64,000 nt of DNA from Plantactinospora mayteni (GCF_016862935.1 NZ_BONX01000009.1:1-64000); one strand, 5' to 3'. Counted from the first letter of the stretch, positions 26,566-35,740 are shown. The notes: generated from the sequence alone by a model not told the origin. Numbers and translations: made by a program.

Positions 26566-27537
26566 TCAGGCGGCGGCCAGGTCCTGCGGGCCGAAGTTCG
26601 GGTTCCGGGCCAACCAGGCGAGGTAGTTCGGGTTCCGGGACAACGAGTCCGTGTACGCCGAGATGGCGTGCCCGAGTACCCGGTCGGCGATGTCGGCCGC
26701 CGGGGCGTCCGGATGCCAGCCGAGCAGCAGCCGCCAGCGCAGTGGTGTGTGCGCCAGTGGACGGGTGACCAGCCCGGAGACGGGCCGGAAGGTGGCCTGG
26801 GCGAGCGCGATCGCCTCACCCGCCTCGACCAGGTCGATACAGCTCCGGATGTCGGTCTCGTAGATCTTCGCCGGGGTGAAGCCGGCCCGGGCACAGGCCG
26901 CCACGAAGCAGTCCGCGAAACAGCCGTCGCCGGGTGCCGCCGCCCAGCGTTCGTCGGCGAGCGCCGCGAGGTGCACCTCGTCGTGCGCGGCCAGCGGGTG
27001 CGCCTCCGGCAGCAGTACGAAGACCGCGTCCATCGCCACGGCCCGCCAGGTCAGCCCGAACTCCGCCGACGGGACGGCGTCCCCGCAGACGCCGGAGAGT
27101 ACGAAGTCGAGCCGGCCGCTGAGCACCAACTGGGCCAGCTCGTCCACCGACCATGAGGCGTGGGTGCTGATCTGCGCGTGTGGCTGGTCGGCGGCGAGCC
27201 GGTGCACCAGTCCACCGAGGATCGGACTGTTCACCCCGCCGAACCGGAATCGGGTCATCGTGGTGCCGGTCCCGGCCAGCCGGGCGGCCTCGTCCTGCAA
27301 CCCCTTCATCGCCGGCAGCAGTACCCGGGCCCGGGCCAGCACCAGCTCACCCAGCGCGGTCGGTCGGGCGCCACGTCGGTCCCGCTCGAACAGCGGGCCG
27401 CCGAGAGTCCGCTCGATGCGCTGGAGCTGTGCGGTGAGCGCGGGCTGTGCCAGGCCCAGGGTCGAGGCCGCCTTCGTCACGCTGCCCGTCTCCGCGATCG
27501 CGCAGACCACCTTGAGGTGCCGCAGCTCCAGGTTCAT
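26566..27537 (-). CDS. LysR-type transcriptional regulator
   Basis: 323 aa. N-terminal winged helix-turn-helix with LRHLKVVCAIAETGSVTKAA and LGLAQPALTAQLQRIE (about 5-45), then a two-lobed LysR effector domain (about 95-305). The ATG is preceded at 6 nt by TACCGT, so the mRNA is probably leaderless. It is read toward the protease gene, so a role in protease control is possible though LysR regulators usually sit divergent to their targets. Effector unknown. Confidence 0.9.
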   Translation of the reverse strand: MNLELRHLKVVCAIAETGSVTKAASTLGLAQPALTAQLQRIERTLGGPLFERDRRGARPTALGELVLARARVLLPAMKGLQDEAARLAGTGTTMTRFRFGGVNSPILGGLVHRLAADQPHAQISTHASWSVDELAQLVLSGRLDFVLSGVCGDAVPSAEFGLTWRAVAMDAVFVLLPEAHPLAAHDEVHLAALADERWAAAPGDGCFADCFVAACARAGFTPAKIYETDIRSCIDLVEAGEAIALAQATFRPVSGLVTRPLAHTPLRWRLLLGWHPDAPAADIADRVLGHAISAYTDSLSRNPNYLAWLARNPNFGPQDLAAA

Positions 27538-27543
27538 AGCGTG

Positions 27544-27549
27544 ACGGTA
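27544..27549 (-). promoter_or_regulatory. -10 box of the lysR-type gene, leaderless
   Basis: On the minus strand TACCGT ends 6 nt before the ATG at 27537. Confidence 0.5.
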
Positions 27550-27631
27550 GGACCCGAACGGGATTCACGGCTAGACCTTTGACTGGTGAAAGATCCCCCA
27601 AACGAAACCCGAACTGCGACCGAACGGGCAC

Positions 27632-28318
27632 CTAAGCCTGACGGGCGGCCCAGAGGAGCCCCCGTTCGGTGATCCGCCGGATCGGCGGCAGGGTCAGGTC
27701 GTCGAGTTTGTGGCCGACCGTCGAGACGAAGACCCGGCCGGCGCCCCACGATCTGGTCCAGACCGCCGGCAGGGTCACCGAGCGATCCCACGGCGTCTGC
27801 CCCGCCGCCCCGGCCCCGCTCTCCGCCGCCGGTTCCGGGTCGAAGGTCACCGTCGCGAGTACGTCGTTGAGCGGGTCGGTCAGCACCCAGTACTTCTCGG
27901 TGTGCAGGCGTACCGTCCCGATGTCCCGGACGATCGGGTGGTCGGCCCGCTCCGGCCGCACGGTCAGCTCGTGGTCGAGGAAGCCCGGCGGATGGTGCAC
28001 GAAGACCCCGCCGGTGAGCTGGTGGTAGGCGTTGTGGTGGAAGGCGCCGACGATCCCGCCGTGCCAGCCGGCGAACCCGGTACCGGCCCGGACCGCCGCG
28101 ACGAGTCCGGCCGCCTGCTCGTCGCGGATCGTCCCGATCGACCAGCACTGCACCACCAGGTCGGCGGCGGCCATCCGGTCCGGGTCGGCGTAGACGGCCA
28201 GGTCGTCGTGGACCTCGACCGCGAAGCCCGCGTCCCGGAGGAACGGCAGGAACACCTCCGTCGCTTCCACCGGGACGTGTCCCTCCCAGCCACCCCGGAC
28301 CACCAGCGCGTTTCGCAC
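27632..28318 (-). CDS. ThuA-domain protein
   Basis: 228 aa from GTG 28318, chosen for GGAGG at 7 nt spacing (28326-28330); an in-frame ATG at 28390 has no such signal. ALVVRGGWEGHVPVEATEVFL at the N-terminus, GFAGWHGGIVGAFHHN (about 90-105) and GRVFVSTVGHKLDD (about 193-206) are typical of the ThuA class-I glutamine-amidotransferase-like fold linked to trehalose/sugar utilisation. The catalytic Cys of amidotransferases is absent, as usual for ThuA. No sugar transporter is nearby, so the substrate is open. Confidence 0.85.
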   Translation of the reverse strand: MRNALVVRGGWEGHVPVEATEVFLPFLRDAGFAVEVHDDLAVYADPDRMAAADLVVQCWSIGTIRDEQAAGLVAAVRAGTGFAGWHGGIVGAFHHNAYHQLTGGVFVHHPPGFLDHELTVRPERADHPIVRDIGTVRLHTEKYWVLTDPLNDVLATVTFDPEPAAESGAGAAGQTPWDRSVTLPAVWTRSWGAGRVFVSTVGHKLDDLTLPPIRRITERGLLWAARQA

Positions 28319-28407
28319 CGCCAAACCTCCGTCCGTCCACGCCACGCGGCTCGGCCCGGAGCGGGTCCGCACCGGGCCGAGCGGGATCATCCCATCCTGC
28401 CGGACGT

Positions 28408-29067
28408 TCAGGGCGCCGCCGGCGGAGTCGCCGGGCTCGTCGGCGGGGTCAGGTCCTCGACGTACGTCGGCCGGCCGCTCACCGCGTCGCGTACCTTGTC
28501 GACCACGCCGAGCGCGGGTTCGACCACCCGGTTCCACGGCGGGGTCGCCGGGGCGTCCGGGTGCGGCCGGGTCGGCGCGGCCTCCTCGGCGATCTCCACC
28601 CGGTTGCCGAGCCGGATCAGGTCGGCGTCGCTGGCCGCCGACCGCAGCGCGGGGAAGATCGCGGTCGACGCGGTCGACGCGTGCCGGCGCAACTGCCCGG
28701 TGACCTCGTCGGCGAGTGCGGCGAACCGGGGCTCGGTCGGCCTGACGTGCACGAGTTCCCGCAGCGTACGCAACGTGTCGGTGTCCGCCGCGATCTCCCG
28801 GTCGGCCAGCGGGCCGCCGTCGGGCAGCGCACTTCGTACGGTGGGGTAGAGGTACTGCTCCTCGCCGGAGAGGTGCCGGGCGACGGTCGCGGTCAGCACC
28901 TCGGCGACCTGGCTGCGCCGTTCCGGCCCGACGTCCTCGGCCAGCTCGGCGCAGAGCGCCACGATCTGGTCGTGCTCCTCGGCGAGCAGTTCCAGCATGC
29001 TGCGCCCGCCGGGCCGGTAGTCCTCGTCGTCACCGGCCGGGGGCAGTGGCGGCAGTGGCACGCTCAC
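28408..29067 (-). CDS. Hemerythrin HHE-domain protein
   Basis: 219 aa from GTG 29067 with AGGAGG at 6 nt. The hemerythrin helical bundle has EEHDQIVALCAELAE (His/Glu) near 30, ARHLSGEEQYLYPTV near 65-79 and QLRRHASTASTAIFPAL near 127-143, giving several of the usual iron-ligand His/Glu positions. The C-terminal 60 residues are Pro-rich. Actinobacterial proteins of this type are thought to bind a di-iron centre and to respond to oxygen or redox state. Single gene, 89 bp before ThuA on the same strand. Confidence 0.85.
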   Translation of the reverse strand: MSVPLPPLPPAGDDEDYRPGGRSMLELLAEEHDQIVALCAELAEDVGPERRSQVAEVLTATVARHLSGEEQYLYPTVRSALPDGGPLADREIAADTDTLRTLRELVHVRPTEPRFAALADEVTGQLRRHASTASTAIFPALRSAASDADLIRLGNRVEIAEEAAPTRPHPDAPATPPWNRVVEPALGVVDKVRDAVSGRPTYVEDLTPPTSPATPPAAP

Positions 29068-29226
29068 GATTGGCCTCCTCACTGAGGTCCGCCGATTCAC
29101 TCAGGTCCGCCGATCCGGCCCGGCCATCGACCGGCGCTGCTCCGCGGACATCCGCAGGTACCCTCCGGTCCAGATGGCGAAACCCGACACCGGGTGGGGG
29201 CGGGACGCCCGGGGCCGCCCGGCTGG

Positions 29227-29232
29227 TATGAA
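29227..29232 (+). promoter_or_regulatory. Extended -10 box of the M20 peptidase gene
   Basis: TATGAA, preceded by a TGG extension, ends 7 nt before ATG 29240. This fits a leaderless transcript and favours that start over ATG 29228. Confidence 0.45.
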
Positions 29233-29239
29233 GAACCGC

Positions 29240-30568
29240 ATGACTAGCGAGTCCGCGTCCACCCACCCGAGCGCCACCGACGAGGTCGTCGAACTCTGCC
29301 GGGACCTGCTCCGGATCGACAGCAGCAACACCGGGGACCCCGAGACCACCGTCGGTGAACGGGCCGCCGCGGAGTACGTGGCGGGCAAGCTCGCCGAGGT
29401 CGGTGTCGAGTCGCAGCTACGCGAGTCCGCCCCCGGCCGGACCAGCCTGGTCGCCCGGATCCCCGGTACCGACCCGGGCCGGGGTGCGCTGCTGGTGCAC
29501 GGGCACCTGGACGTCGTACCGGCCGACGCGAGCGAGTGGTCGGTGCACCCGTTCTCCGGTGAGATCGCCGACGGCTACCTCTGGGGCCGGGGCGCCATCG
29601 ACATGAAGGACTTCGACGCGATGGTGCTCGCGGTGGTCCGCGACTGGCAGCGCACCGGGATACGCCCGCCCCGCGACATCGTGCTGGCCTTCACCGCCGA
29701 CGAGGAGGCCGGCGGCGAGTACGGCGCGCACTTCCTGGTCGACCGGCACCCGGAGCTGCTGGAGGGCGCCACCGAGGCGATCGGCGAGGTCGGCGGCTTC
29801 TCCTACACGGTCAGCCCGGACCTGCGGCTCTATCTCATCGAGACGGCGGAGAAGGGCCTGGACTGGCTGCGGCTGCACGCCCGGGGCCGCCCCGGACACG
29901 GCTCGATGGTGCACGACGACAACGCCGTCACCGCGCTGGCCGAGGCGGTGGCCCGGGTCGGCCGGCACCGCTTCCCGATCGTGGTCACCCCGACCGTGCG
30001 GGTGTTCCTGGAGCAGGTCTCCGAGGCGCTCGGCATCGACCTCGACCCGGACGACCCGGAGCTGGCGATCGCCAAGCTGGGACCGATCGCCAACCTGATC
30101 GGCGCGACGGTCCGGAACACCGCCAACCCGACCCGGCTGGCCGCCGGCTACAAGGACAACGTGATCCCCAGCCGGGCCAGCGCCACCATCGACTGCCGGA
30201 GCCTGCCCGGCCAGTCGGAGCTGCTGATGGAGCAGTTGCGCGAGGTGATCGGGCCGGACATCGAGGTCGAGCACGTCGTGCGGCAGCCGGCGATCGAGAC
30301 CAGCTTCGACGGCGACCTGGTGGACGCGATGGCGGCGGCGCTGCGGGCCGAGGACCCGGGTGCCCGGCCGGTGCCGTACATGCTCTCCGGCGGGACCGAC
30401 GCGAAGGCGTTCGCCAAGCTCGGCATCCGGTGTTTCGGGTTCGCGCCGCTGCGGCTGCCGGCCGATCTGAACTTTTCCGCCCTCTTCCATGGCATCGACG
30501 AGCGGGTGCCGGTCGACGGACTACAGTTCGGCGTGCGGGTGCTCGACCGGTTCCTCCGGCAGAGCTGA
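29240..30568 (+). CDS. M20-family metallopeptidase/acylase (ArgE/DapE-like)
   Basis: 442 aa from ATG 29240. Metal-binding motifs are complete: VHGHLDVVPADASEW (about 84-98), GRGAIDMKDFDAM (about 115-127), FTADEEAGGEYGAHF (about 150-164, catalytic Glu-Glu pair) and a late His in FHGIDERV. The dimerisation domain (about 200-330) carries RPGHGS. A cytosolic di-zinc amidohydrolase; family members cleave dipeptides, N-acyl amino acids or carbamoyl groups. Actinobacterial proteins of this exact length are usually annotated as M20/M25/M40 hydrolases with unknown substrate. Confidence 0.9.
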   Translation: MTSESASTHPSATDEVVELCRDLLRIDSSNTGDPETTVGERAAAEYVAGKLAEVGVESQLRESAPGRTSLVARIPGTDPGRGALLVHGHLDVVPADASEWSVHPFSGEIADGYLWGRGAIDMKDFDAMVLAVVRDWQRTGIRPPRDIVLAFTADEEAGGEYGAHFLVDRHPELLEGATEAIGEVGGFSYTVSPDLRLYLIETAEKGLDWLRLHARGRPGHGSMVHDDNAVTALAEAVARVGRHRFPIVVTPTVRVFLEQVSEALGIDLDPDDPELAIAKLGPIANLIGATVRNTANPTRLAAGYKDNVIPSRASATIDCRSLPGQSELLMEQLREVIGPDIEVEHVVRQPAIETSFDGDLVDAMAAALRAEDPGARPVPYMLSGGTDAKAFAKLGIRCFGFAPLRLPADLNFSALFHGIDERVPVDGLQFGVRVLDRFLRQS

Positions 30569-30742
30569 CCACCCGCCCGCCTGACACGCCCGGCGGTACT
30601 CGTCCACGTTCCCCGGTTGATCCTCCACTTCCGGTTCCACCTATCCTCGGTCCGTCAATCCCGGTCCGCCTCGGCGTATCGACTTCCGCCCGCGCCGCGG
30701 TCGGCGGGCTGGTGACATCGCAGCGAAGGGACAGGCCACACC

Positions 30743-31411
30743 ATGACCGACCAGCACGCCGAGCTGGACGCCGCCCTGGAACGGGTCATCGAGACCGCCC
30801 GGGCGCACCTCGCCGCCGTCCGGGCCGCCGAGGGCCGGATCGACGACGATGCCGTCTGGCAGGCGTACGTCGAGCTCAACAACGCGTCGTACGAGTACGA
30901 CGAGCAACTGCTCGACGCCTTCGGTGAGGTCACGCCGTGGGACGTGGAGGCGATCGACCCGGACGAGGCGGACGAGCGCTTCGGGGTGGGCCTGGGCGGT
31001 GCCGACGGCTCCGAGCCGAACGACCCGCACCCGCTGGTCCTCTCCGTACGCCACCGGCGCGACTACCGGGTGCCGAGCGTCGCCGCCCTGCTCCGGGTGG
31101 CCCAGGCCGCCCGGCGAGCCGCCGTACCGGACGAGGAGGAGTCGCCGGCGGTGGAGGGTGTCGGCGAGGCGGTGCTGGAGCTGTTGCAGACCGGGGACGG
31201 GTCGCTCGGCGCCCTGGACATCCCCGAGCTGGAGCCGCTGGACGGCGTGGTGATGGTCAGCGAGGTCTCCGTACCGCTCGACCTGGAGTCCTTCGACGAC
31301 GAGGACAGCAGCGGACCGTTCACGCCGGGGGCCGACGACCGGCTCGTCGGTCGGCTGGACGAGCACCCGTTCCTGTCGGACGCCGACGAGGAGACCGAGC
31401 GGGCCCGGTAG
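30743..31411 (+). CDS. Conserved hypothetical acidic protein
   Basis: 222 aa from ATG 30743; AAGGGACAGG lies 11 nt or more upstream. Residues 1-80 are helical (DAALERVIETARAHLAAVR; WQAYVELNNASYEYDEQLLDAFGEVTPWDVEAI), the rest is acidic with long loops, ending FDDEDSSGPFTPGADDRL. No membrane segment, no catalytic motif. I do not recognise a named family. A possible promoter TTGATC (30617) - TATCCT (30642-30647) lies about 95 bp upstream. Confidence 0.75.
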   Translation: MTDQHAELDAALERVIETARAHLAAVRAAEGRIDDDAVWQAYVELNNASYEYDEQLLDAFGEVTPWDVEAIDPDEADERFGVGLGGADGSEPNDPHPLVLSVRHRRDYRVPSVAALLRVAQAARRAAVPDEEESPAVEGVGEAVLELLQTGDGSLGALDIPELEPLDGVVMVSEVSVPLDLESFDDEDSSGPFTPGADDRLVGRLDEHPFLSDADEETERAR

Positions 31412-31430
31412 GAGCTACCGGGAAGGTGGG

Positions 31431-31622
31431 TCAGTAGGACAGGCCCGGTTGCGACTGGTTGATGACGCGACGCCGCAGCATCACCTGCCGCGTACCGTCA
31501 CGGAACAGTCGCACCCGGGCCAGCTCCCAGCCGGAGAACTCGGCTTGGATCGCCAGTTGCGCCATCGCGGTCATCCGGTCGACATTCGGCGGTAACCGCA
31601 ATGGCGCGTATTCGTAGTCCAT
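31431..31622 (-). CDS. Small DUF5703-like protein
   Basis: 63 aa from ATG 31622. MDYEYAPLRLPPNVDRMTAM followed by AQLAIQAEFSGWELARVRLF and a basic RQVMLRRRV segment matches the short actinobacterial DUF5703 type. Probably one alpha/beta unit; function unknown. AGGATAGAGG lies just upstream. It converges on the 222-aa gene with 19 bp between the stops and follows the aldo/keto reductase by 77 bp. Confidence 0.75.
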   Translation of the reverse strand: MDYEYAPLRLPPNVDRMTAMAQLAIQAEFSGWELARVRLFRDGTRQVMLRRRVINQSQPGLSY

Positions 31623-31699
31623 GTCCTCTATCCTGCCCACCGGTACCGGACGACACCAGTCCTTCGCCGGGGTGACCTGCGCGGTGTCCGCCTCCGGGG

Positions 31700-32671
31700 T
31701 CAGCTGTCCCGTTCCGGGTAGCCGACCGGGACGGCCGAGACGTCGTCGAGGGCCCGGGTGATCTCCAGCGGCAGCGTCATCCGCTCCACCTGGAGCGCGC
31801 CGAGCAGTTGTCCGACGGTGCGGGCGCCGAGGATCGGGGCGACCACGCCGGGCCGGTCCCGCACCCAGGCCAGCGCCACCTCCAGCGGCGACACGCCCAG
31901 CCCGCCGGCCGCGGTGGCCACCGCCTCCACGATGCTGGAGCAGCGCGGCTCCAGATAGCGGGCGACGAAGGGCTCGAAGTGCGCCGAGGCGGCCCGGGAG
32001 TCGGCCGGTCGGCCGTGCCGGTATTTTCCGGTCAACACCCCCCGGCCCAGCGGAGACCAGGGCAGCACGCCGAGCCCGAGCCCCTCGCAGGCGGGCAGCA
32101 ACTCCCGCTCGATGCCGCGCTCCAAGAGCGAATACTCCACCTGGGCGGCGACCACCGGGGCCCGGCCGGGAAACGCGACCTGCCAGGTGGCGGCCTGGGC
32201 GGTCTGCCAGCCGGAGAAGTTCGAGACGCCGACGTACCGGACCCGGCCGCTGGTCACCGCCTGGTCCAGCGCGCCCAGCGTCTCCTCCAGCGGGGTGGCC
32301 GGGTCGTAGCCGTGCACCTGCCACAGGTCGACGTGGTCGGTGCCGAGCCGGCGCAGCGAGGCATCCAGGGTGCGCAGCAGATGGCCCCGGGAGGTGTCCC
32401 GGCGGCGGCCGGCGCCCGGTCGCAACCCCGCCTTGGTGGCGATCAGCAGGTCGTCGCGGGGAACCAGGGTGCCGAGCAGCGAGCCGATCACCGCCTCCGC
32501 GTCACCGTCGCTGTAGACGTCGGCCGTGTCGACGAGGTTGCCCCCGGCGTCCAGATAACTCTTCAGTTGGGCGGCAGCGTCGTCCGCATCGGTGTCCCGA
32601 CCCCAGGTCATGGTGCCGAGCGCGAGCCGGGAAACCGCCAGCCCGCTTCGGCCGAGCGGTCGCTGTTGCAT
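31700..32671 (-). CDS. Aldo/keto reductase
   Basis: 323 aa. (beta/alpha)8 oxidoreductase with PLGRSGLAVSRLALGTMTWG at the start, catalytic Asp-Tyr in LVDTADVYSDGDAE (about 46-59), Lys in LLIATKAGLRPG near 80, His in LWQVHGYD near 119, and the NADPH-binding IVAPILGARTVGQL near 275-290. Cytosolic, NADPH dependent; actual substrate unknown. The mRNA is probably leaderless (TAAGGT 6 nt before the ATG). Divergent from the LLM oxidoreductase at 32852. Confidence 0.92.
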   Translation of the reverse strand: MQQRPLGRSGLAVSRLALGTMTWGRDTDADDAAAQLKSYLDAGGNLVDTADVYSDGDAEAVIGSLLGTLVPRDDLLIATKAGLRPGAGRRRDTSRGHLLRTLDASLRRLGTDHVDLWQVHGYDPATPLEETLGALDQAVTSGRVRYVGVSNFSGWQTAQAATWQVAFPGRAPVVAAQVEYSLLERGIERELLPACEGLGLGVLPWSPLGRGVLTGKYRHGRPADSRAASAHFEPFVARYLEPRCSSIVEAVATAAGGLGVSPLEVALAWVRDRPGVVAPILGARTVGQLLGALQVERMTLPLEITRALDDVSAVPVGYPERDS

Positions 32672-32677
32672 GGTTGA

Positions 32678-32683
32678 ACCTTA
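32678..32683 (-). promoter_or_regulatory. -10 box of the aldo/keto reductase gene, leaderless
   Basis: On the minus strand TAAGGT ends 6 nt before the ATG at 32671. The spacer and box overlap a GGTT-G-AACC dyad (32672-32680). Confidence 0.55.
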
Positions 32684-32851
32684 TTCAGAACATCGCTCCG
32701 CCGATATCCTCGCTCCCACCATCCCGCTCCGGGTTGATCGGTACAAAGCCGACGTCCAGGTACGGGTCCGGCATCGGCGGGTCAGCGGAGGGTGGTCGGG
32801 GGTCATTGCGTACCCTGATGCGACTTGCGGTTGGATGGGGGAGAAGAACCA

Positions 32852-33904
32852 GTGCGACTCGGGCTCAGCCTCGGTTACCAGACGGCGTGGAGCACTCCGG
32901 CGGACCATCTGGCCCTCGCCCGCGAGGCGGACCGGCTCGGCTATTCGGTGGTCTGGGCGGCGGAGGCGTACGGCTCGGACTCGCCCAGCATGCTGGCCTG
33001 GCTGGCCGGCCAGACCGAGCGGATCGACGTCGGCTCGGCGGTGATGCAGATTCCGGCCCGCAGCCCGGCGGCGACCGCGATGACCGCCGCCACCATCGAC
33101 GCGGTCTCCGGCGGCCGGTTCCGGCTCGGCCTCGGCGTCTCCGGCCCGCAGGTCTCCGAGGGCTGGCACGGCGTACGCTTCGCCAAGCCGTTGGCCCGGA
33201 CCCGGGAGTACGTCGATATCGTCAAGCTGGCCATCGCCCGCAAGCCGGTGGAATACGACGGCGCGCACTACCGGCTGCCCCTGCCGGACGGCCCCGGCAA
33301 GGCGCTCCGGCTCGGCTTCCACCCGCCCCGCGAGGAGATCCCGATTTACCTGGCCGCGGTCGGCCCGAAGAACCTCGAACTCGCCGGTGAGATCGCCGAC
33401 GGCTGGCTGGCGATCTTCTACGCCCCGGACTTCGCCGCCGAACAGCTCGCGACGGTGGCCGCCGGCCGGGCCAGAGCCGGCAAGGAACTCGCCGGCTTCG
33501 ACGTGGTGCCCAGCGTGCCGGTGGTGGTCGGTGACGACGTCGCGACCTGCGCCGAGCTGGTCCGCTGGTACGCCGCGCTCTATGTCGGCGGGATGGGCAG
33601 CCGGGAGCAGAACTTCTACAACCAGCTCGCCACCCGGATGGGCTACGGCGACGCCGCCCGCGAGGTGCAGGACCTCTACCTGGCCAAGCGGCAGCGCGAC
33701 GCGGCGGCGGCCGTACCCCTCGACTTCATCGACCGGACGTCCCTGATCGGCCCGAAGGAGCGGATCGCCGACCGGATGCGCGAGTACGCGGCGGCCGGCG
33801 TCACCACCCTCTCGGTGACCCTCTTCGTCGCCGACGCCGAGAGCGGCATCCAGACCCTGCGTACCTGCGCCGAGGCGCTGGATCTCGCCGGGGTCGGGGA
33901 ATGA
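32852..33904 (+). CDS. LLM-class F420-dependent oxidoreductase
   Basis: 350 aa from GTG 32852, with GGGGGAGA upstream and a TACCCT -10 candidate at 32811-32816. The luciferase-like TIM barrel is evident: LGLSLGYQTAWSTPADHLAL, GYSVVWAAEAYGSDS, VGSAVMQIPARSPAATAMTA (near residue 60-80) and FRLGLGVSGPQVSEGWHG. These match F420-dependent LLM enzymes of the mycobacterial Rv3520c type, which use reduced F420 rather than FMN. The stop codon lies in the first bases of a nested inverted-repeat element. Substrate unknown. Confidence 0.9.
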   Translation: MRLGLSLGYQTAWSTPADHLALAREADRLGYSVVWAAEAYGSDSPSMLAWLAGQTERIDVGSAVMQIPARSPAATAMTAATIDAVSGGRFRLGLGVSGPQVSEGWHGVRFAKPLARTREYVDIVKLAIARKPVEYDGAHYRLPLPDGPGKALRLGFHPPREEIPIYLAAVGPKNLELAGEIADGWLAIFYAPDFAAEQLATVAAGRARAGKELAGFDVVPSVPVVVGDDVATCAELVRWYAALYVGGMGSREQNFYNQLATRMGYGDAAREVQDLYLAKRQRDAAAAVPLDFIDRTSLIGPKERIADRMREYAAAGVTTLSVTLFVADAESGIQTLRTCAEALDLAGVGE

Positions 33905-33993
33905 ACCATTTTCAACCTGAACCGCGCGGCGCTCGCGCACGGCATCCGATCTTGCGGTCCATCGGACCGCAAGGGGAGGTTGAAAAAGGTTCA
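33902..33993. repeat. 92-bp nested inverted-repeat element (MITE- or terminator-like)
   Basis: Outer arms TGAACCATTTTCAACCT (33902-33918) and AGGTTGAAAAAGGTTCA (33977-33993) are inverted copies with 16 of 17 matches. Inside, CTTGCGGTCC-ATC-GGACCGCAAG (33951-33973) is a perfect 10-bp stem. The left arm supplies the stop codon of the LLM gene. No target-site duplication is obvious. It could be a small non-autonomous element or a strong bidirectional terminator between LLM and uppP. Confidence 0.75.
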
Positions 33994-34043
33994 GTGAACG
34001 GGCAGGGACACGGGCGGGGTACGGCGATGAGCGGGGTGCGCGG

Positions 34044-34877
34044 GTGAGCTGGATCGAGGCAATCGTCCTGGGAATCGTCCAGGGTCTCACCGAGTTCCTG
34101 CCGGTGAGTTCGTCCGGACACCTCCGGATCACCTCGGCGATCTTCTTCGACCAGGACGCCGGAGCGTCGTTCACCGCGGTCACCCAGCTCGGCACCGAGG
34201 CCGCCGTACTGCTCTACTTCGCCAAGGACATCTGGCGGATCTCCCGGGTCTGGGTGATCGGGATCTGGGACAAGTCGGTCCGGTCGAGTCTCGACTACCG
34301 GATGGGCTGGTACGTGATCATCGGCTCGATCCCGATCGGGTTCTTCGGCTTCCTCTTCAAGGACCAGATCCGGGACACCGCCCGGAACCTCTGGCTGGTC
34401 GCCACCACGTTGATCGTCTTCGCCTTCGTGCTCGCCTTCGCGGAATTCTGGGGCCGGCAGACCCGGCGGATCGAGAACTTCACCTTGAAGGACGGCATCG
34501 TGATGGGCTTCGCCCAGGCGATGGCGCTGATCCCCGGGGTGTCCCGGTCCGGCGGCACGCTGACCGCCGGGCTCTTCCTCAACCTGACCCGCGAGGCGGC
34601 GGCCCGGTACTCCTTCCTGCTCGCCATCCCGGCGGTGGTGATGTCCGGGATCTTCAGCCTGCCGGACGTCTTCGACACCAGCGGCGGCGGCTCGATCCCG
34701 TCCGGGGCACAGATGATCGTGGCCACGGTGATCGCCTTCGGGGTCGGCTACGCGGCCATCGCCTGGCTGCTGCGCTACGTCGCGCACCACACCCTCTACG
34801 TCTTCGTGCTCTACCGGGTCGCGCTGGGCAGCCTGGTCCTGGCCCTGCTGCTGACCGGCACCATCTCCGCCACCTGA
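34044..34877 (+). CDS. uppP: Undecaprenyl-diphosphatase (BacA/UppP)
   Basis: 277 aa from GTG 34044. Active-site motifs [11 protein letters not shown] (17-27) and [15 protein letters not shown] (about 163-177) are the two half-repeats of UppP, with at least seven hydrophobic helices, so it is a complete integral membrane enzyme. It dephosphorylates undecaprenyl diphosphate to recycle the lipid carrier of peptidoglycan synthesis, and overproduction gives bacitracin resistance. Stand-alone gene just upstream of the phosphatase-DUF3090-mshC series. Confidence 0.95.
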   Translation: MSWIEAIVLGIVQGLTEFLPVSSSGHLRITSAIFFDQDAGASFTAVTQLGTEAAVLLYFAKDIWRISRVWVIGIWDKSVRSSLDYRMGWYVIIGSIPIGFFGFLFKDQIRDTARNLWLVATTLIVFAFVLAFAEFWGRQTRRIENFTLKDGIVMGFAQAMALIPGVSRSGGTLTAGLFLNLTREAAARYSFLLAIPAVVMSGIFSLPDVFDTSGGGSIPSGAQMIVATVIAFGVGYAAIAWLLRYVAHHTLYVFVLYRVALGSLVLALLLTGTISAT

Positions 34878-34993
34878 CCCCGCCGCTCCGACCGGGTCGC
34901 CCGGGCATCGGGACGCCGTCCGGCGTCGGACGCCCGGTGGAGCCGCGACCCGCGAACCGGGCGGCTCGCGCGGGCGGCCCGAGGGCCGGAACG

Positions 34994-34999
34994 TAGGGT
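34994..34999 (+). promoter_or_regulatory. -10 box of the histidine-phosphatase gene, leaderless
   Basis: TAGGGT ends 6 nt before GTG 35006, which decides that start over GTG 35000. Confidence 0.55.
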
Positions 35000-35005
35000 G
35001 TGGTC

Positions 35006-35740
35006 GTGGCGACCCTTCTGCTCCTCCGGCACGGCCGGACCACGGCGAACGCCGACGGCGGCCTGGCCGGACGGCAACCCGTCGAACTCGACGAGACCGG
35101 CCGGGCCCAGGCGGCGGCGGTGGGCGGCCGACTCCGGGCGGTCCCGCTGGCGGCGGTGGTGACCAGCCCGCTGATCCGGTGCCGGCAGACCCTGGAGCTG
35201 GCGCTGCCCGACGCCGTACCGGTGGTCGAGGAGGGGCTGGTCGAGTGCGACTACGGCGCCTGGCAGGGGCAGCCGCTGAAGAAGCTGGCCAAGGATCCAC
35301 TGTGGCAGGTGGTGCAGCAGCACCCGAGCGCCGTGGTCTTCCCCGACGGGGAGTCCATGGCCGGAATGGCGTCCCGGGCGGTCGAGGCGGTACGCCGCTG
35401 GGACGCCCTCATCACCGCCGAGCACGGGCCGGAGGCGGTCTGGCTGGCGTGCAGCCACGGTGACGTGATCAAGGCCATCGTGGCGGACGCGATGGGCGTA
35501 CACCTGGACCAGTTCCAGCGGATCGTGGCCGATCCGGGCTCCGTGACCGGCATCCGCTACACCCCGGTCCGCCCGTTCGTGCTGCGGCTCAACGACACCG
35601 GCGGCGACCTGACCAGCCTGGTCCCGCCGCGCCCCAGCCGGCGTCGCCGCTCCCGGGCGGTCTCCTCGGACGCGGCGGTCGGCGGCGGAGTGGGCGTGCC
35701 GGGCGCCGGATCGGATGCCCCCGACGGGCGGCAACGGTGA
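35006..35740 (+). CDS. Histidine-phosphatase (phosphoglycerate-mutase-like, MSMEG_4193 type)
   Basis: 244 aa. LLLLRHGRTTANADG carries the phospho-acceptor His in RHG near residue 9; the second catalytic His is in ACSHGDVIKAI near 153, with Glu in VVEEGLVECDYGAWQG. The last 50 residues are Arg/Ser- and Gly-rich and look disordered. In Actinobacteria this gene is regularly followed by a DUF3090 and a SCO1664-type gene, as here, and near mshC; the three likely form one functional unit whose task is unknown. Confidence 0.88.
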   Translation: MATLLLLRHGRTTANADGGLAGRQPVELDETGRAQAAAVGGRLRAVPLAAVVTSPLIRCRQTLELALPDAVPVVEEGLVECDYGAWQGQPLKKLAKDPLWQVVQQHPSAVVFPDGESMAGMASRAVEAVRRWDALITAEHGPEAVWLACSHGDVIKAIVADAMGVHLDQFQRIVADPGSVTGIRYTPVRPFVLRLNDTGGDLTSLVPPRPSRRRRSRAVSSDAAVGGGVGVPGAGSDAPDGRQR

